Notes under the pieces: model-generated
Database searches by the model: none
The model's input: the letters and a program-made list of their open reading frames with translations, nothing else
What the model was told of the DNA's origin: nothing
Program-made: the position numbers and the translations under genes
NCBI GenBank assembly: GCA_947625375.1
Contig: CANQOC010000012.1
Location: 1 to 64,000 of the forward strand
Reading direction: 5' to 3'
From: an uncultured Clostridia bacterium
GTDB lineage: Bacteria; Bacillota; Clostridia; Oscillospirales; Ruminococcaceae
DNA: 64,000 nt
In this document: positions 1-6,944 of the stretch, in pieces
Layout: every line of letters begins with the position of its first letter
How positions within the stretch are numbered: the stretch's first letter is position 1

Positions 1-186
1 AGCTATGACGGCTATGAAGATGATTTGACACCTCTAATGTATACTAACTATAAAGGAAAAGATAGAAGCTCAAGTAGCCAAGCTCTGGAATTACCTGCCG
101 GTACATATTACATTAGGATTATGCCGCATAACGGCTATCACAGTTATAGCACAATTCCATATGTTCTTACTGCTTTAGTAAAGTAA
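1..186 (+). CDS. C-terminal end of a secreted PPC-domain protein (5' truncated by window)
   Basis: Frame 1 is open from the first base to a TAA at 184-186 and gives 61 residues. The segment LPAGTYYIRI followed by a Tyr-rich strand is typical of the bacterial pre-peptidase C-terminal (PPC) beta-sandwich domain, usually found at the end of secreted proteins. Codon use is AT-rich, unlike the core genes after 8.6 kb, which fits cargo of the mobile element. A strong hairpin follows 19 bases after the stop. The rest of the protein, including any catalytic domain, lies outside the window, so its role cannot be given. Confidence 0.55.
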   Translation, partial: SYDGYEDDLTPLMYTNYKGKDRSSSSQALELPAGTYYIRIMPHNGYHSYSTIPYVLTALVK

Positions 187-204
187 CAAATGAATATAAA
201 TTAT

Positions 205-238
205 AAAAACAAGCCTACCGAGAGGCAGGCTTGTTTTT
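205..238. terminator. Bidirectional intrinsic terminator
   Basis: AAAAACAAGCCT (205-216) and AGGCTTGTTTTT (227-238) are perfect complements around a 10-base loop, giving a T-run on both strands. It sits between the end of the PPC gene (+) and the end of the metallo-beta-lactamase gene (-), so it can serve both convergent genes. Confidence 0.85.
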
Positions 239-243
239 ATAAT

Positions 244-1365
244 CTAAGGATTACACCTCTTACACGGGTCGTACCCCATGCGAATGACTTCATCGCGGGT
301 GCCGGTGAAGTCCTGTCGGTTCTTGTCTTTCATCTGCTTGACGCTTGAGCAGTCGGGGCGGTGGAACTTCTTCGTGTTGGTGTTCAGCACATAAGACGAA
401 CCCCCGGAAGTCTTTTGCTCCGTCTTTTTAACGGTGCTTTCGGACTTCGCTGCCGTTGACTTTTTCTGCGTACTGTTCGGTTCAAGCGTTCCGAAAGTGT
501 CCGCGTCTGCGTTCTTTTCGACCGTAAAGCTGACCTTTTCGCCATCGCTCTTGCAGATGATGTCGCCCTGCATATCCGTTCTTAAGACCTTGACGTCCGC
601 GTCCCTCAGACGGCTCAGGGTGTCCTCGGTCGGGTGACCGTAGGAATTGCCCTCGCCGACCGAAATAACGGCGTATTTCGGCAGGACTTCGTTGAGGAAT
701 TTGTAGGAAGTCGAAGTATCGCTGCCGTGATGACCGACCTTCAGAACGGTGCTTTCAAGCTCATAATCCTCGTCAAGAATGTCGCTTTCCTCATCGCGAC
801 CCGCATCGCCTGTAAACAGGAACGACGTTTCGCCATAGACGATTCTAAGGACGATAGAAGTGTTATTCGGGTCGTCCTCGTCTATCTCGATAGGACCGAG
901 GATCGTGAACTCGGCGCTGCCAAGCTCATAGGTATCTCCCGCTTCGGGAACGGTTATCTCCACGTCCTGCTTGTCAAGATACTTGACAAAATTCTTGAAG
1001 GCTTTGCTGTCATAGCTTGTGACAGGGCATAGCGCGGTGTCAACCGCCGCATAATTCAGCGCACCTGCAAGACCGCCGACGTGATCCTCATGGGCGTGGG
1101 TGCAGACGATGTAGTCAAGCTCCTTCACTTCCAGCTTTTTGAGATAGCTGTAGATAAGGTTTGAATCAGCCGCATTTCCTCCGTCGATGAGCATTGCGCT
1201 GTCATCGCAAAGAACCAGAGCCGCGTCAGCCTGCCCGACGTCGATGAAGTGGACTTCAAAGCTGCTGTCCTCCTCCACGGCATTGACCGCAAGCGTCGCG
1301 TTCGGACTGATGAACAGCGTCAGCGTGAGCAAAAAAGCAAGGGTAATGCTCAGAATTTTTCTCAT
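244..1365 (-). CDS. Secreted metallo-beta-lactamase-fold hydrolase with C-terminal metal-binding (Ada-like) domain
   Basis: This 373-residue protein resembles the exported ComEC/Rec2-type MBL-fold hydrolases of Firmicutes, which are thought to act on phosphodiesters; the substrate is unknown. A signal peptide covers about residues 1-27. The metal-site motif THAHEDH is at about 89-95, and further His/Asp ligands lie in FTGDAG and KVGHHGSD. The last ~48 residues (KKFHRPDC...PCKRCNP) form the small Cys/His domain often attached to secreted nucleases. Codon 7 of the open frame is taken as the start because AAGGAGGTGAT lies directly before it; the upstream ATG at 1383 would place that site inside the gene. 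A Ser/Thr/Lys-rich linker joins the domains. It is probably cargo of the mobile element. Confidence 0.8.
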   Translation of the reverse strand: MRKILSITLAFLLTLTLFISPNATLAVNAVEEDSSFEVHFIDVGQADAALVLCDDSAMLIDGGNAADSNLIYSYLKKLEVKELDYIVCTHAHEDHVGGLAGALNYAAVDTALCPVTSYDSKAFKNFVKYLDKQDVEITVPEAGDTYELGSAEFTILGPIEIDEDDPNNTSIVLRIVYGETSFLFTGDAGRDEESDILDEDYELESTVLKVGHHGSDTSTSYKFLNEVLPKYAVISVGEGNSYGHPTEDTLSRLRDADVKVLRTDMQGDIICKSDGEKVSFTVEKNADADTFGTLEPNSTQKKSTAAKSESTVKKTEQKTSGGSSYVLNTNTKKFHRPDCSSVKQMKDKNRQDFTGTRDEVIRMGYDPCKRCNP

Positions 1366-1413
1366 ATAATCACCTCCTTGCATCTATGATACTACCATTT
1401 TAGCATATAAACT

Positions 1414-1429
1414 GTCCAAATGTCTGGAC
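1414..1429. promoter_or_regulatory. Operator-like palindrome upstream of the MBL-fold gene
   Basis: GTCCAAATGTCTGGAC has 5-bp arms (GTCCA/TGGAC) and lies about 50 bp upstream of the MBL start. On the minus strand an AT-rich stretch with a -10-like TAAAAT follows. It could be a repressor site; only its symmetry and position support this. Confidence 0.3.
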
Positions 1430-1512
1430 TAATAGAGCAAGGCTGCACATATTTTCACAAATAAAAAGTGCGCAGCCGAAGCCACGCACCGAAAAATACA
1501 TGGCTCGTTGCT

Positions 1513-1623
1513 GCCACGCAAATCCAATATCAATATAAGCTAAGCGTATACGATAAGGGAGCCTGTATTTTTACCAAGGTAAAATATACACGCTTAGCTG
1601 TAAAAAATATTGGATTTCGTGGC
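1513..1623. repeat. 111-bp nested imperfect palindrome
   Basis: There are three nested pairs of arms. The outer arms are GCCACGCAAATCCAATAT (1513-1530) and ATATTGGATTTCGTGGC (1607-1623), differing by one bulged base. The middle arms are AGCTAAGCGTATA (from 1538) and TATACACGCTTAGCT (1585-1599). The inner palindrome is TTTTACCAAGGTAAAA (1569-1584). No gene overlaps it. It could be a MITE, a single-strand origin or second transfer site, or a structured RNA, lying between the relaxase operon terminator and the MBL gene. Confidence 0.6.
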
Positions 1624-1684
1624 GCTTATATTATAATACTTTTGTGAGGAAAAGTCAACAGCTATGCGGATCAACTTAAAACAA

Positions 1685-1715
1685 AAGAACCTCTGCTATT
1701 ATAACAGAGGTTCTT
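1685..1715 (-). terminator. Terminator of the mobC-relaxase operon
   Basis: AAGAACCTCTG (1685-1695) and CAGAGGTTCTT (1705-1715) form an 11-bp stem 12 bp beyond the relaxase stop. On the minus strand the stem is followed by a T-rich tract (TTTTGTTTT). Confidence 0.85.
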
Positions 1716-1727
1716 CCATTTTCATGT

Positions 1728-3086
1728 TCAATGGAGAGTACTTTTTCTTTCGGGTAACACTTGCTCCTGCACCTTATCTCCAAGAATCCTATCCACATTT
1801 CCCTTAACCGTTTCTACCTCCTTTAGTTGCTTCTTAATCCGCTCGCGCTCGGCATACAGCCTATCCTGTTCAGCAGTCAGCTTGCTCCTTTCTGCTTGCA
1901 AGTCTTTCAAGCTATCCCATTTCCGCTCGCCGTAATGCTCCCTCAAAGATTTCCTCGCAGCTTCAAAAATCATAAGCTCTGCCTGATGCTTTTCACGGAA
2001 TACAGGCTTATGTTTGGCATTTGAATACTCCTCCCAAACCGGCTTTAATTTGTGATAATTATCGAGATTTTTTATCAGCGGCTGTATTTCCCTAAGCCTG
2101 CCCTCGACTGCCTTTAGGCTCTCGCTATTAGCCGAAAATGCTGACCGCAGTTCCGCAACTTTGCTCTCCAAATCAGCATACTGGAGCAGATTATTCTCGG
2201 TCAAATAATTGAGCGTTTTTGCAGCTTGCTTAAGATTATTGACCTTCGCCCAATGTTCAAAACCTTTGCTCTGCTGCGCTTTGATGCTATTCTGAATGTC
2301 GATTATCAGGGAGATTCCCTTGCGCTCGGTAGGCAGGATTCTACCGCGCTTACCACTGATTCGCTCTTTGATTCTCTCCTCGGTATAGTTATCCCCGATA
2401 GTCTTTGCCCTCGTAAATCTCTCTTGCCCCTCGGCGCGGAATGAGATATATTTTCCCATTTTGACTTCGTATCCACTCTCCTGCATAAGCCGCAGGAAAT
2501 CGTCAAAATCTTTAGCGAGCATGATGTTCTTATCAATCGCAAATCGCAACTTCTGTTTCCAACTTGTGCCTTTCTGCGCTTCGGAATACTCCTTGTATTC
2601 CTTTCCCTTGCCTTGCGTCGGAGGTATAACCGACAGTCCATTTTCTTTGCAGATTCGGTCGCTTATGTCCCGCATATCATAGTAAATTTTTTTGTAGCTT
2701 TTATAAGCGTGGTGATCAACGAAGCTGACCGCGTTAAAGATAATATGATTATGAATATGGTCTTTATCAACGTGGGTTGCAAGAACATATTCATACTTCC
2801 CGCCGAGCATTTCATCGGCGAATTGCCTGCCGATTTCGTGGGCAAGCTCGGGCGAAACCTCGCCCACATCAAAGGACTGGATAACGTGCCGAGCGAGAAT
2901 TTTCGTGTCGGGCATACCGTGCTGCATAGCAGTTTTTCTCGTCCAGTCAAACTCTTTTGCTGCTGTTTCGACCGAGCAGCCGAACGAGGACACAAGCAGC
3001 TTTTCATCGGTTTTGGCAGGATTGATTATGTACGCAATCGCGCTGTCAACCGTGCTTCTTATAGCTTTGATTTTAGTAATTGCCAC
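1728..3086 (-). CDS. Relaxase/mobilization nuclease (MobP, VirD2-type)
   Basis: This 452-residue protein is a relaxase that should nick one DNA strand at oriT and pilot it during conjugative transfer of the element. The N-terminal domain carries the metal-binding triad in HVDKDHIHNH (about 105-114), the hallmark of the Relaxase (PF03432) family; the nucleophilic Tyr is probably in the N-terminal ~20 residues (AIAYIINP). The C-terminal half is charged and predicted coiled-coil. The start is GTG with GGAGG five bases before it, and the first 28 bp overlap the end of mobC, so the pair should be translationally coupled. No coupling protein or type IV secretion genes are in the window, so the element is mobilizable rather than clearly self-transmissible. 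Confidence 0.93.
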   Translation of the reverse strand: MAITKIKAIRSTVDSAIAYIINPAKTDEKLLVSSFGCSVETAAKEFDWTRKTAMQHGMPDTKILARHVIQSFDVGEVSPELAHEIGRQFADEMLGGKYEYVLATHVDKDHIHNHIIFNAVSFVDHHAYKSYKKIYYDMRDISDRICKENGLSVIPPTQGKGKEYKEYSEAQKGTSWKQKLRFAIDKNIMLAKDFDDFLRLMQESGYEVKMGKYISFRAEGQERFTRAKTIGDNYTEERIKERISGKRGRILPTERKGISLIIDIQNSIKAQQSKGFEHWAKVNNLKQAAKTLNYLTENNLLQYADLESKVAELRSAFSANSESLKAVEGRLREIQPLIKNLDNYHKLKPVWEEYSNAKHKPVFREKHQAELMIFEAARKSLREHYGERKWDSLKDLQAERSKLTAEQDRLYAERERIKKQLKEVETVKGNVDRILGDKVQEQVLPERKSTLH

Positions 3087-3376
3087 ACGTCCTCCATTCT
3101 GCTTTTAAGCTCTGAAATATCCTCGGCATAAATGCGTTCGGTGCTGTTTATTCGCTTGCAAATTTGATTTATATTTACGCCAATCTTGTTGACCTCGGCT
3201 GCAAGTTTTCTCTGTTCCGAGTAGTCAACCTTTATAATATAACCGTCGATAGCCATTTTCCGAAGATAGGCTCCCATATTGGTCGTTCCGAGCGATTTCA
3301 TCTTTTCCTGTATCATCTGTTTTTCCTCATCTGTCACGCAGAAGAGGATTTGATTTTTTCTTTTTCGGTTAGCCAT
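3059..3376 (-). CDS. mobC: MobC-like relaxosome accessory protein
   Basis: This 105-residue protein has a ribbon-helix-helix type N-terminus (residues ~8-45, including TNMGAYLRKMAIDG) and a helical C-terminus, as in MobC proteins that bind oriT, open the DNA and help the relaxase nick. It lies directly upstream of the relaxase and overlaps it by 28 bp. A large palindrome with oriT character lies 48 bp upstream. The ATG is preceded by AAAGGAGCAAGTAA-type sequence, a good ribosome site. Confidence 0.88.
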   Translation of the reverse strand: MANRKRKNQILFCVTDEEKQMIQEKMKSLGTTNMGAYLRKMAIDGYIIKVDYSEQRKLAAEVNKIGVNINQICKRINSTERIYAEDISELKSRMEDVWQLLKSKL

Positions 3377-3423
3377 TTACTTGCTCCTTTTTCAAAAATT
3401 CGAGGGTTTGGGATTCCTCCCAA

Positions 3424-3464
3424 CAAGCAAAAATCTCCGAGTGTATATACACCGGATTTGCTTG
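3424..3464. other. Putative oriT palindrome upstream of mobC
   Basis: CAAGCAAA (3424-3431) and TTTGCTTG (3457-3464) are perfect inverted arms around an inner palindrome GTGTATATACAC (3441-3452), with TCCG/CGGA between them. Long inverted repeats just upstream of mobC are the usual site of relaxosome assembly in MOBP elements. The nick position cannot be read from the sequence. Confidence 0.55.
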
Positions 3465-3519
3465 CTGTTATGTCTTGCCGAAAGTCAATAGCAAAACCAA
3501 AATATGAACAAATTAATAA

Positions 3520-3731
3520 CAGGCGCAAAGACCGAGCTTCAGAAAACAGTTCACGGCTTTGGCCACTCTGTTATACGCGGATTGGTTACCGCAGGTCAAT
3601 GGTCCGCCGCGGATCCTGCCATCTAATCTCGTGAATCAGCGCTTTTTTAAAACGTTGTCAACACAGCAAGCACGCAGATAATCCGGACCGTTCCGTCTGA
3701 AGCTCCGTCCTTGCGCCTGTTTTTGTGTTCA
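3520..3731 (-). ncRNA. Possible IS110/IS1111 bridge (seek) RNA region next to the transposase
   Basis: About 210 bp downstream of the transposase stop carry no ORF of their own. They are richer in G/C than the flanks and contain several short complementary segments (for example CGCGG near 3575 with CCGCGG near 3610). IS110-family transposases use a guide RNA from a non-coding end; in the IS1111 group it lies downstream of the gene. The upstream side here (4848 onward) is AT-rich and looks less structured. RNA boundaries and strand are guesses. Confidence 0.25.
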
Positions 3732-4847
3732 TTATGCCACCTTATCCGTCATAAGTCCCCAAATGAAGCATGACAGCTCCCTTGCCACCGCCGTCACAGC
3801 GACGTTTCTGTTTATGCCGTTTTTGAGAGTCATTCTGTAAAACTTTCTTCTGAGACGTTCATTCGCTCTGTCCGCATACGCAATCACCTCCGGAAGATTT
3901 CCTGCCTGACGCTTTTTTAAATCCTTTGATTTGTATCCGACTTCTCCTCTTGAAAAACTTTGTGCTGATTCAATTATCAGCCGCCGCAGATGACTGTTTC
4001 CCGCCTTTGTTATGGATAATCGCGTATGACTTCCTCCGCTTGAATGCTCACCCGGAACAAGTCCTAAAAATCCCGCAAAGCATGACGCTTTTTCAAATCT
4101 CCTGAAGTCGCCGATCTCCGAAATAAGCGAAAGAGCAGTATGAGATTTTATTCCCAAGAGGCAGCCCAAGCGTCCCACAGATTCTTGGTATCTTTCACTG
4201 CGCGCAATCTCTTCGATTCGCATATCTATGCGCTCCAGCTTGTCCTTGAGGTAATAAAATGTGATCAGATACTCGTCTAAAGCTTCTCTCTCCAGTTCGG
4301 TAAGATCAAGCTTGTGAAGCCAATTAAGATGGTTTTCCGTCCAAAGAGTTTTGCCTCCGTCATAACGTTTTCCGAGCCGAAGTACGAAAGCTGTTATCTG
4401 CTGTTTTACTTTTTTAAGCGCCAGCTTTTGATCGTCGCGCATACGGAGATATTCCTTGACCGCATTATCTTCCTCGTCCGGAACATAAACCGCGCTGTAT
4501 GTGTGAAACGCCAAACACCTTGCGATGTTAGCGGCGTCTTTCCGGTCGGTCTTAACGCGATTTGTGTTTGTAACAGCCATAGTCGTCGGCGCTAAAATAA
4601 CGCATTTTATGCCGTGATCCGTGAGCTGATGATAGAGCGAATAGCCGAGGCACCCGGCTTCATATCCGCAAATAAATTCCGAATCCGAGCCGTAATTTTT
4701 GCGCATACGCTCAATGTACTTAAGAATCAAGCGATAATCTGCCTGTATAGTTTGCTGATACTCGACCTTATCCCGGTCGAAGCAATAGCAGCAAAGCGAA
4801 TAGCTGTCCTTGTGAACGTCCATTCCGATGTAAATTGTGTTTTCCAT
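3732..4847 (-). CDS. IS110-family transposase
   Basis: This 371-residue recombinase is typical of IS110 in length and layout. The N-terminal RuvC-like DEDD domain shows GMDVHKDS (Asp near 9), GYEAG (Glu near 63) and KTDRKDA (two Asp near 99-103). The C-terminal Transposase_20 domain includes HTALSLISEIG, GFLGLVPGEHSSGG and SITKAGNSHLRR, with candidate catalytic Ser residues. The start ATG has AGGAGG at good distance. IS110 elements lack terminal inverted repeats, so the ends cannot be set. The insertion lies inside the mobile element, between the oriT region and the plus-strand genes. Confidence 0.95.
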   Translation of the reverse strand: MENTIYIGMDVHKDSYSLCCYCFDRDKVEYQQTIQADYRLILKYIERMRKNYGSDSEFICGYEAGCLGYSLYHQLTDHGIKCVILAPTTMAVTNTNRVKTDRKDAANIARCLAFHTYSAVYVPDEEDNAVKEYLRMRDDQKLALKKVKQQITAFVLRLGKRYDGGKTLWTENHLNWLHKLDLTELEREALDEYLITFYYLKDKLERIDMRIEEIARSERYQESVGRLGCLLGIKSHTALSLISEIGDFRRFEKASCFAGFLGLVPGEHSSGGSHTRLSITKAGNSHLRRLIIESAQSFSRGEVGYKSKDLKKRQAGNLPEVIAYADRANERLRRKFYRMTLKNGINRNVAVTAVARELSCFIWGLMTDKVA

Positions 4848-5244
4848 AATATGCCTCCTGAAGCCTTTTTTATTATTTTACAGCAAACTAACCTGCGTCG
4901 CAAGCCGGCAAGACATATTATCTAATTTACAAAATCTTGGATTTTGATTTCTGAAAATATTTTTTCTTCCTCTATCTTATAACGTACATTTTTTCATAAA
5001 AACGCAGGTATCTGAATGTAATTTTTTTGTAAATCTTTTTTCACATAAACCGATAAAATGATTTTTTTAGATATTTCCCTAAAAATTTAATTAGCTCTTG
5101 TCATATTTCGACATATTTTTTCTGGAAAATATTGTATAATCACGGTATAGTGATAGCGATTGTGTACAATGCCGTATTGTCGCATCTTTATCCCGTCATT
5201 CACATCATCACACGGACGCATTAAGTTTTAATGGAGGTTTAATT
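4848..5244. other. AT-rich non-coding stretch with a promoter-like end
   Basis: No convincing gene is present. The sequence is strongly AT-rich and probably includes one end of the IS110 copy. Towards the right there is a consensus -10 TATAAT (5135-5140) and a small palindrome ATTGTGTACAAT (5159-5170) that could be a repressor site for the plus-strand genes starting at 5245. No good -35 box at standard spacing is seen. Confidence 0.4.
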
Positions 5245-5385
5245 ATGTCAGTCATTCGCGTGAAAACAGGCAATCACCATGGAAATACTTTCGGGGTATA
5301 TTTATATCCACGAGAGGTATTTCCAAATAGTTTCTCTTATTATTATCTGAATAGGAGGAATTATCTCATCAGAAAACGGGAGTAG
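5245..5385 (+). CDS. Small protein of unknown function (46 aa)
   Basis: ATG at 5245 is preceded by GGAGG (5234-5238) at ideal spacing; the frame runs to TAG at 5383-5385. The product is basic and Tyr/Arg/Asn-rich, with a YYYLNRRNYLIRKRE tail. It is six bases upstream of the next gene, so the two are probably co-transcribed. I do not recognise a family. Support is the ribosome site, its position and the lack of any other gene there. Confidence 0.5.
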   Translation: MSVIRVKTGNHHGNTFGVYLYPREVFPNSFSYYYLNRRNYLIRKRE

Positions 5386-5391
5386 CCGCCT

Positions 5392-5604
5392 ATGGATCAG
5401 CAAAACTCCCAGCAAAGCAACTCCCAAATTATCGTCTTTAACGTGTGCCATAAGCACTCGGCAGACGAACCAAGGACTGTGCGATGTCCTTATTGCTGTC
5501 ATGTTTTAATCTTTGTCTTTAACGATACCCACGGGCATATCAAGTCAAAGTGCAAATCCTGCGGCAAAGAATCAATCGTGAATGTATTAAGCAATGATAC
5601 ATAA
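5392..5604 (+). CDS. Small zinc-ribbon protein of the mobile element (70 aa)
   Basis: Two CxxC knuckles, CPYC (about 33-36) and CKSC (about 54-57), spaced by ~18 residues make a classic zinc ribbon, as in Com-like and other phage or element regulators. No other domain is visible. It follows the 46-residue ORF by six bases. The role is probably nucleic-acid or protein binding, but this is only inferred from the fold. Confidence 0.6.
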   Translation: MDQQNSQQSNSQIIVFNVCHKHSADEPRTVRCPYCCHVLIFVFNDTHGHIKSKCKSCGKESIVNVLSNDT

Positions 5605-5624
5605 AAAAATTTAAATTGCTGTGC

Positions 5625-5721
5625 AAGGAGCCGCCGAACGGTGTAGACTTCCGAGCCGCATGAGCAGAGCATTTTTTGTTCTGCCTTTCGGCATGGATTC
5701 TCGACCGACGTGCGGCTCCTT
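5625..5721. repeat. Inverted repeat in the leader of the sigma-like gene
   Basis: AAGGAGCCGC (5625-5634) and GCGGCTCCTT (5712-5721) are perfect 10-bp arms about 77 bp apart. Between them GCAGA and TCTGC can pair as an inner hairpin around a T-tract. It could be a structured leader RNA that controls the gene beginning at 5767, since the left arm contains an AAGGAG sequence. Confidence 0.45.
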
Positions 5722-5766
5722 TCGTTTTGCCTTTCCCGCTCCCGAGCAGCGGAAAGGACAAAACAA

Positions 5767-6249
5767 ATGAGAACACCAAAAGATTTCGACTACGACCTTT
5801 GGACAACAAAGGACGGCAAGAACATGGTCAGGGTAAAAGCGACCGGCGAGGTAACGGAGGTCAGCCGTCAACTTATGAGAGTTTTACGAGCCATTGAGAT
5901 GAAGCACAAGCGTTCTAAAACGGGCGTTCCTATTGACGGCTGTGAAGATGAACGAGCAACTCTTCTTTCGTTGGATTTTGTAAGCATAGACAACAACGGA
6001 GAGGGCTGCGACGGTATGACGCCCGCTTGGTTGATTGATCGTCACGATTATATTGACGACTTGGAAACTTATTTAGAGGAGGAAGAATTGAAAAAGGAAC
6101 TCACCGATGTTCAGCTCAAAGTATATGTTTCATGCATAAGAGGCGGTATAACACCGACCGATTTTGCAAAGCAACACGGTATCACAAGGCAAAGTGTAGA
6201 GGACACAATTGATCAAATAAGAAAAAAGTCGAAAAATTTTTTTGAGTAG
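5767..6249 (+). CDS. Sigma-70-region-4-like regulator of the mobile element (160 aa)
   Basis: The C-terminal ~50 residues (LTDVQLKVYVSCIRGGITPTDFAKQHGITRQSVEDTIDQIRKK, described in parts) form a sigma region 4-like helix-turn-helix. The N-terminal part has no recognised domain. Such proteins are common in Clostridia conjugative and mobilizable elements and probably recruit or mimic RNA polymerase sigma factors. The ATG at 5767 follows AAAGGA; the open frame extends upstream to 5710, but that extension lies inside the inverted repeat and has no ribosome site. Confidence 0.7.
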   Translation: MRTPKDFDYDLWTTKDGKNMVRVKATGEVTEVSRQLMRVLRAIEMKHKRSKTGVPIDGCEDERATLLSLDFVSIDNNGEGCDGMTPAWLIDRHDYIDDLETYLEEEELKKELTDVQLKVYVSCIRGGITPTDFAKQHGITRQSVEDTIDQIRKKSKNFFE

Positions 6250-6723
6250 ATACCTGCTTTTTGGCAAAAAAATGTACGTTGTACTGTGGGAGAGGGATAT
6301 GAATTTCCCAAACCCGCCTGCATCTTGAAAACCGAATAGTACAGTGCTGTGAAACTTTCCGTTTTTGTCGGAGCGACTTGTTTTCTGCCGCCATGACCTC
6401 AAGATTTTTTGAGCGAGCGATCAACAGAGAAACTTAAAAAGCGCGTGGTGCGCTTTCTCGTCAAGATGATAAAAACTATATAATGATACTTCCGTACGCG
6501 GCTTGAGGAGTACCCTCAAGGGGTGAGATTCCCATGAAACTGTTACCAACAGTTATTCACAGCATTCCCTATTCGGCAGGGACGCTTGCAGCAAATATGT
6601 CGGAAAATGAAAACACAAAAAACAATCACGGGCGGCAAACTGTAACTTGCCGCCCTTTTATACGAATAAAAACGACTGTAATATGCGCGTCAGCACAAGA
6701 CGTGCAAGATTGGAGAAAAGAAG
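6250..6723 (+). other. Non-coding stretch with hairpins before the recombinase block
   Basis: About 470 bp without a convincing gene. It holds a hairpin CTTGAGG/CCTCAAG (6502-6520), a consensus-like TATAATGATAC (6478-6488) and a good terminator at 6630-6655. A 67-codon frame at 6534-6737 runs straight through the terminator and has no family resemblance, so it is not called. The stretch may be an attenuated leader. Confidence 0.4.
6630..6660 (+). terminator. Intrinsic terminator
   Basis: GGGCGGCAA (6630-6638) and TTGCCGCCC (6647-6655) pair perfectly and are followed by TTTTAT. It separates the sigma-like gene from the small gene at 6724. Confidence 0.8.
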
Positions 6724-6867
6724 ATGAAAGAAGATAAAAGAAACTCAAAAGTAAAAATTTACGGCGATGAGTTCTTCGCCGAGAAAGGCAAGGACATCAA
6801 GGAGATTTTGAAAGATTTGATCAAAAGAGAAGCGCAGAATGTCAAAATATCTAAGCCTGCGGCTTGA
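6724..6867 (+). CDS. Small TnpW-like protein upstream of the recombinase (47 aa)
   Basis: ATG at 6724 follows GGAGAAAAGA; the frame ends with TGA at 6865-6867. The product is charged, with a DIKEILKDLIKREAQN helix. Very small ORFs in this place, next to a large serine recombinase, are typical of Tn4451-like elements (TnpW). The similarity is in position and general character, not a firm sequence match. Its stop overlaps the -35 box of the recombinase promoter. Confidence 0.5.
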   Translation: MKEDKRNSKVKIYGDEFFAEKGKDIKEILKDLIKREAQNVKISKPAA

Positions 6868-6892
6868 CGATATGCTGCACCTATGTTATAAT
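6864..6892 (+). promoter_or_regulatory. Sigma-A promoter of the serine recombinase
   Basis: TTGACG (6864-6869) and TATAAT (6887-6892) are separated by exactly 17 bp. The -10 box lies inside a large inverted repeat (6875-6911). Confidence 0.75.
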
Positions 6893-6911
6893 AAAACCAA
6901 CATGGGTGCAG
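6875..6911. promoter_or_regulatory. Inverted-repeat operator over the recombinase -10 box
   Basis: CTGCACCTATGTT (6875-6887) and AACATGGGTGCAG (6899-6911) are 13-bp arms with one mismatch. They flank the -10 box and likely start site, so a bound dimer would block transcription. The repressor could be the recombinase itself or an element regulator. Confidence 0.6.
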
Positions 6912-6944
6912 AATTTAAATTGTCTTGTTTTAGGAGGTAACAAA

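Noticed and set aside
6478-6560. A TPP- or other riboswitch-like stretch (GGGGTGAGATTCCC)
   Set aside because: Only a short similarity; the conserved core of the thiamine riboswitch and other classes cannot be found.
6534-6737. A 67-codon frame before the recombinase block
   Set aside because: It crosses a good terminator and overlaps the ribosome site and start of the small gene at 6724.
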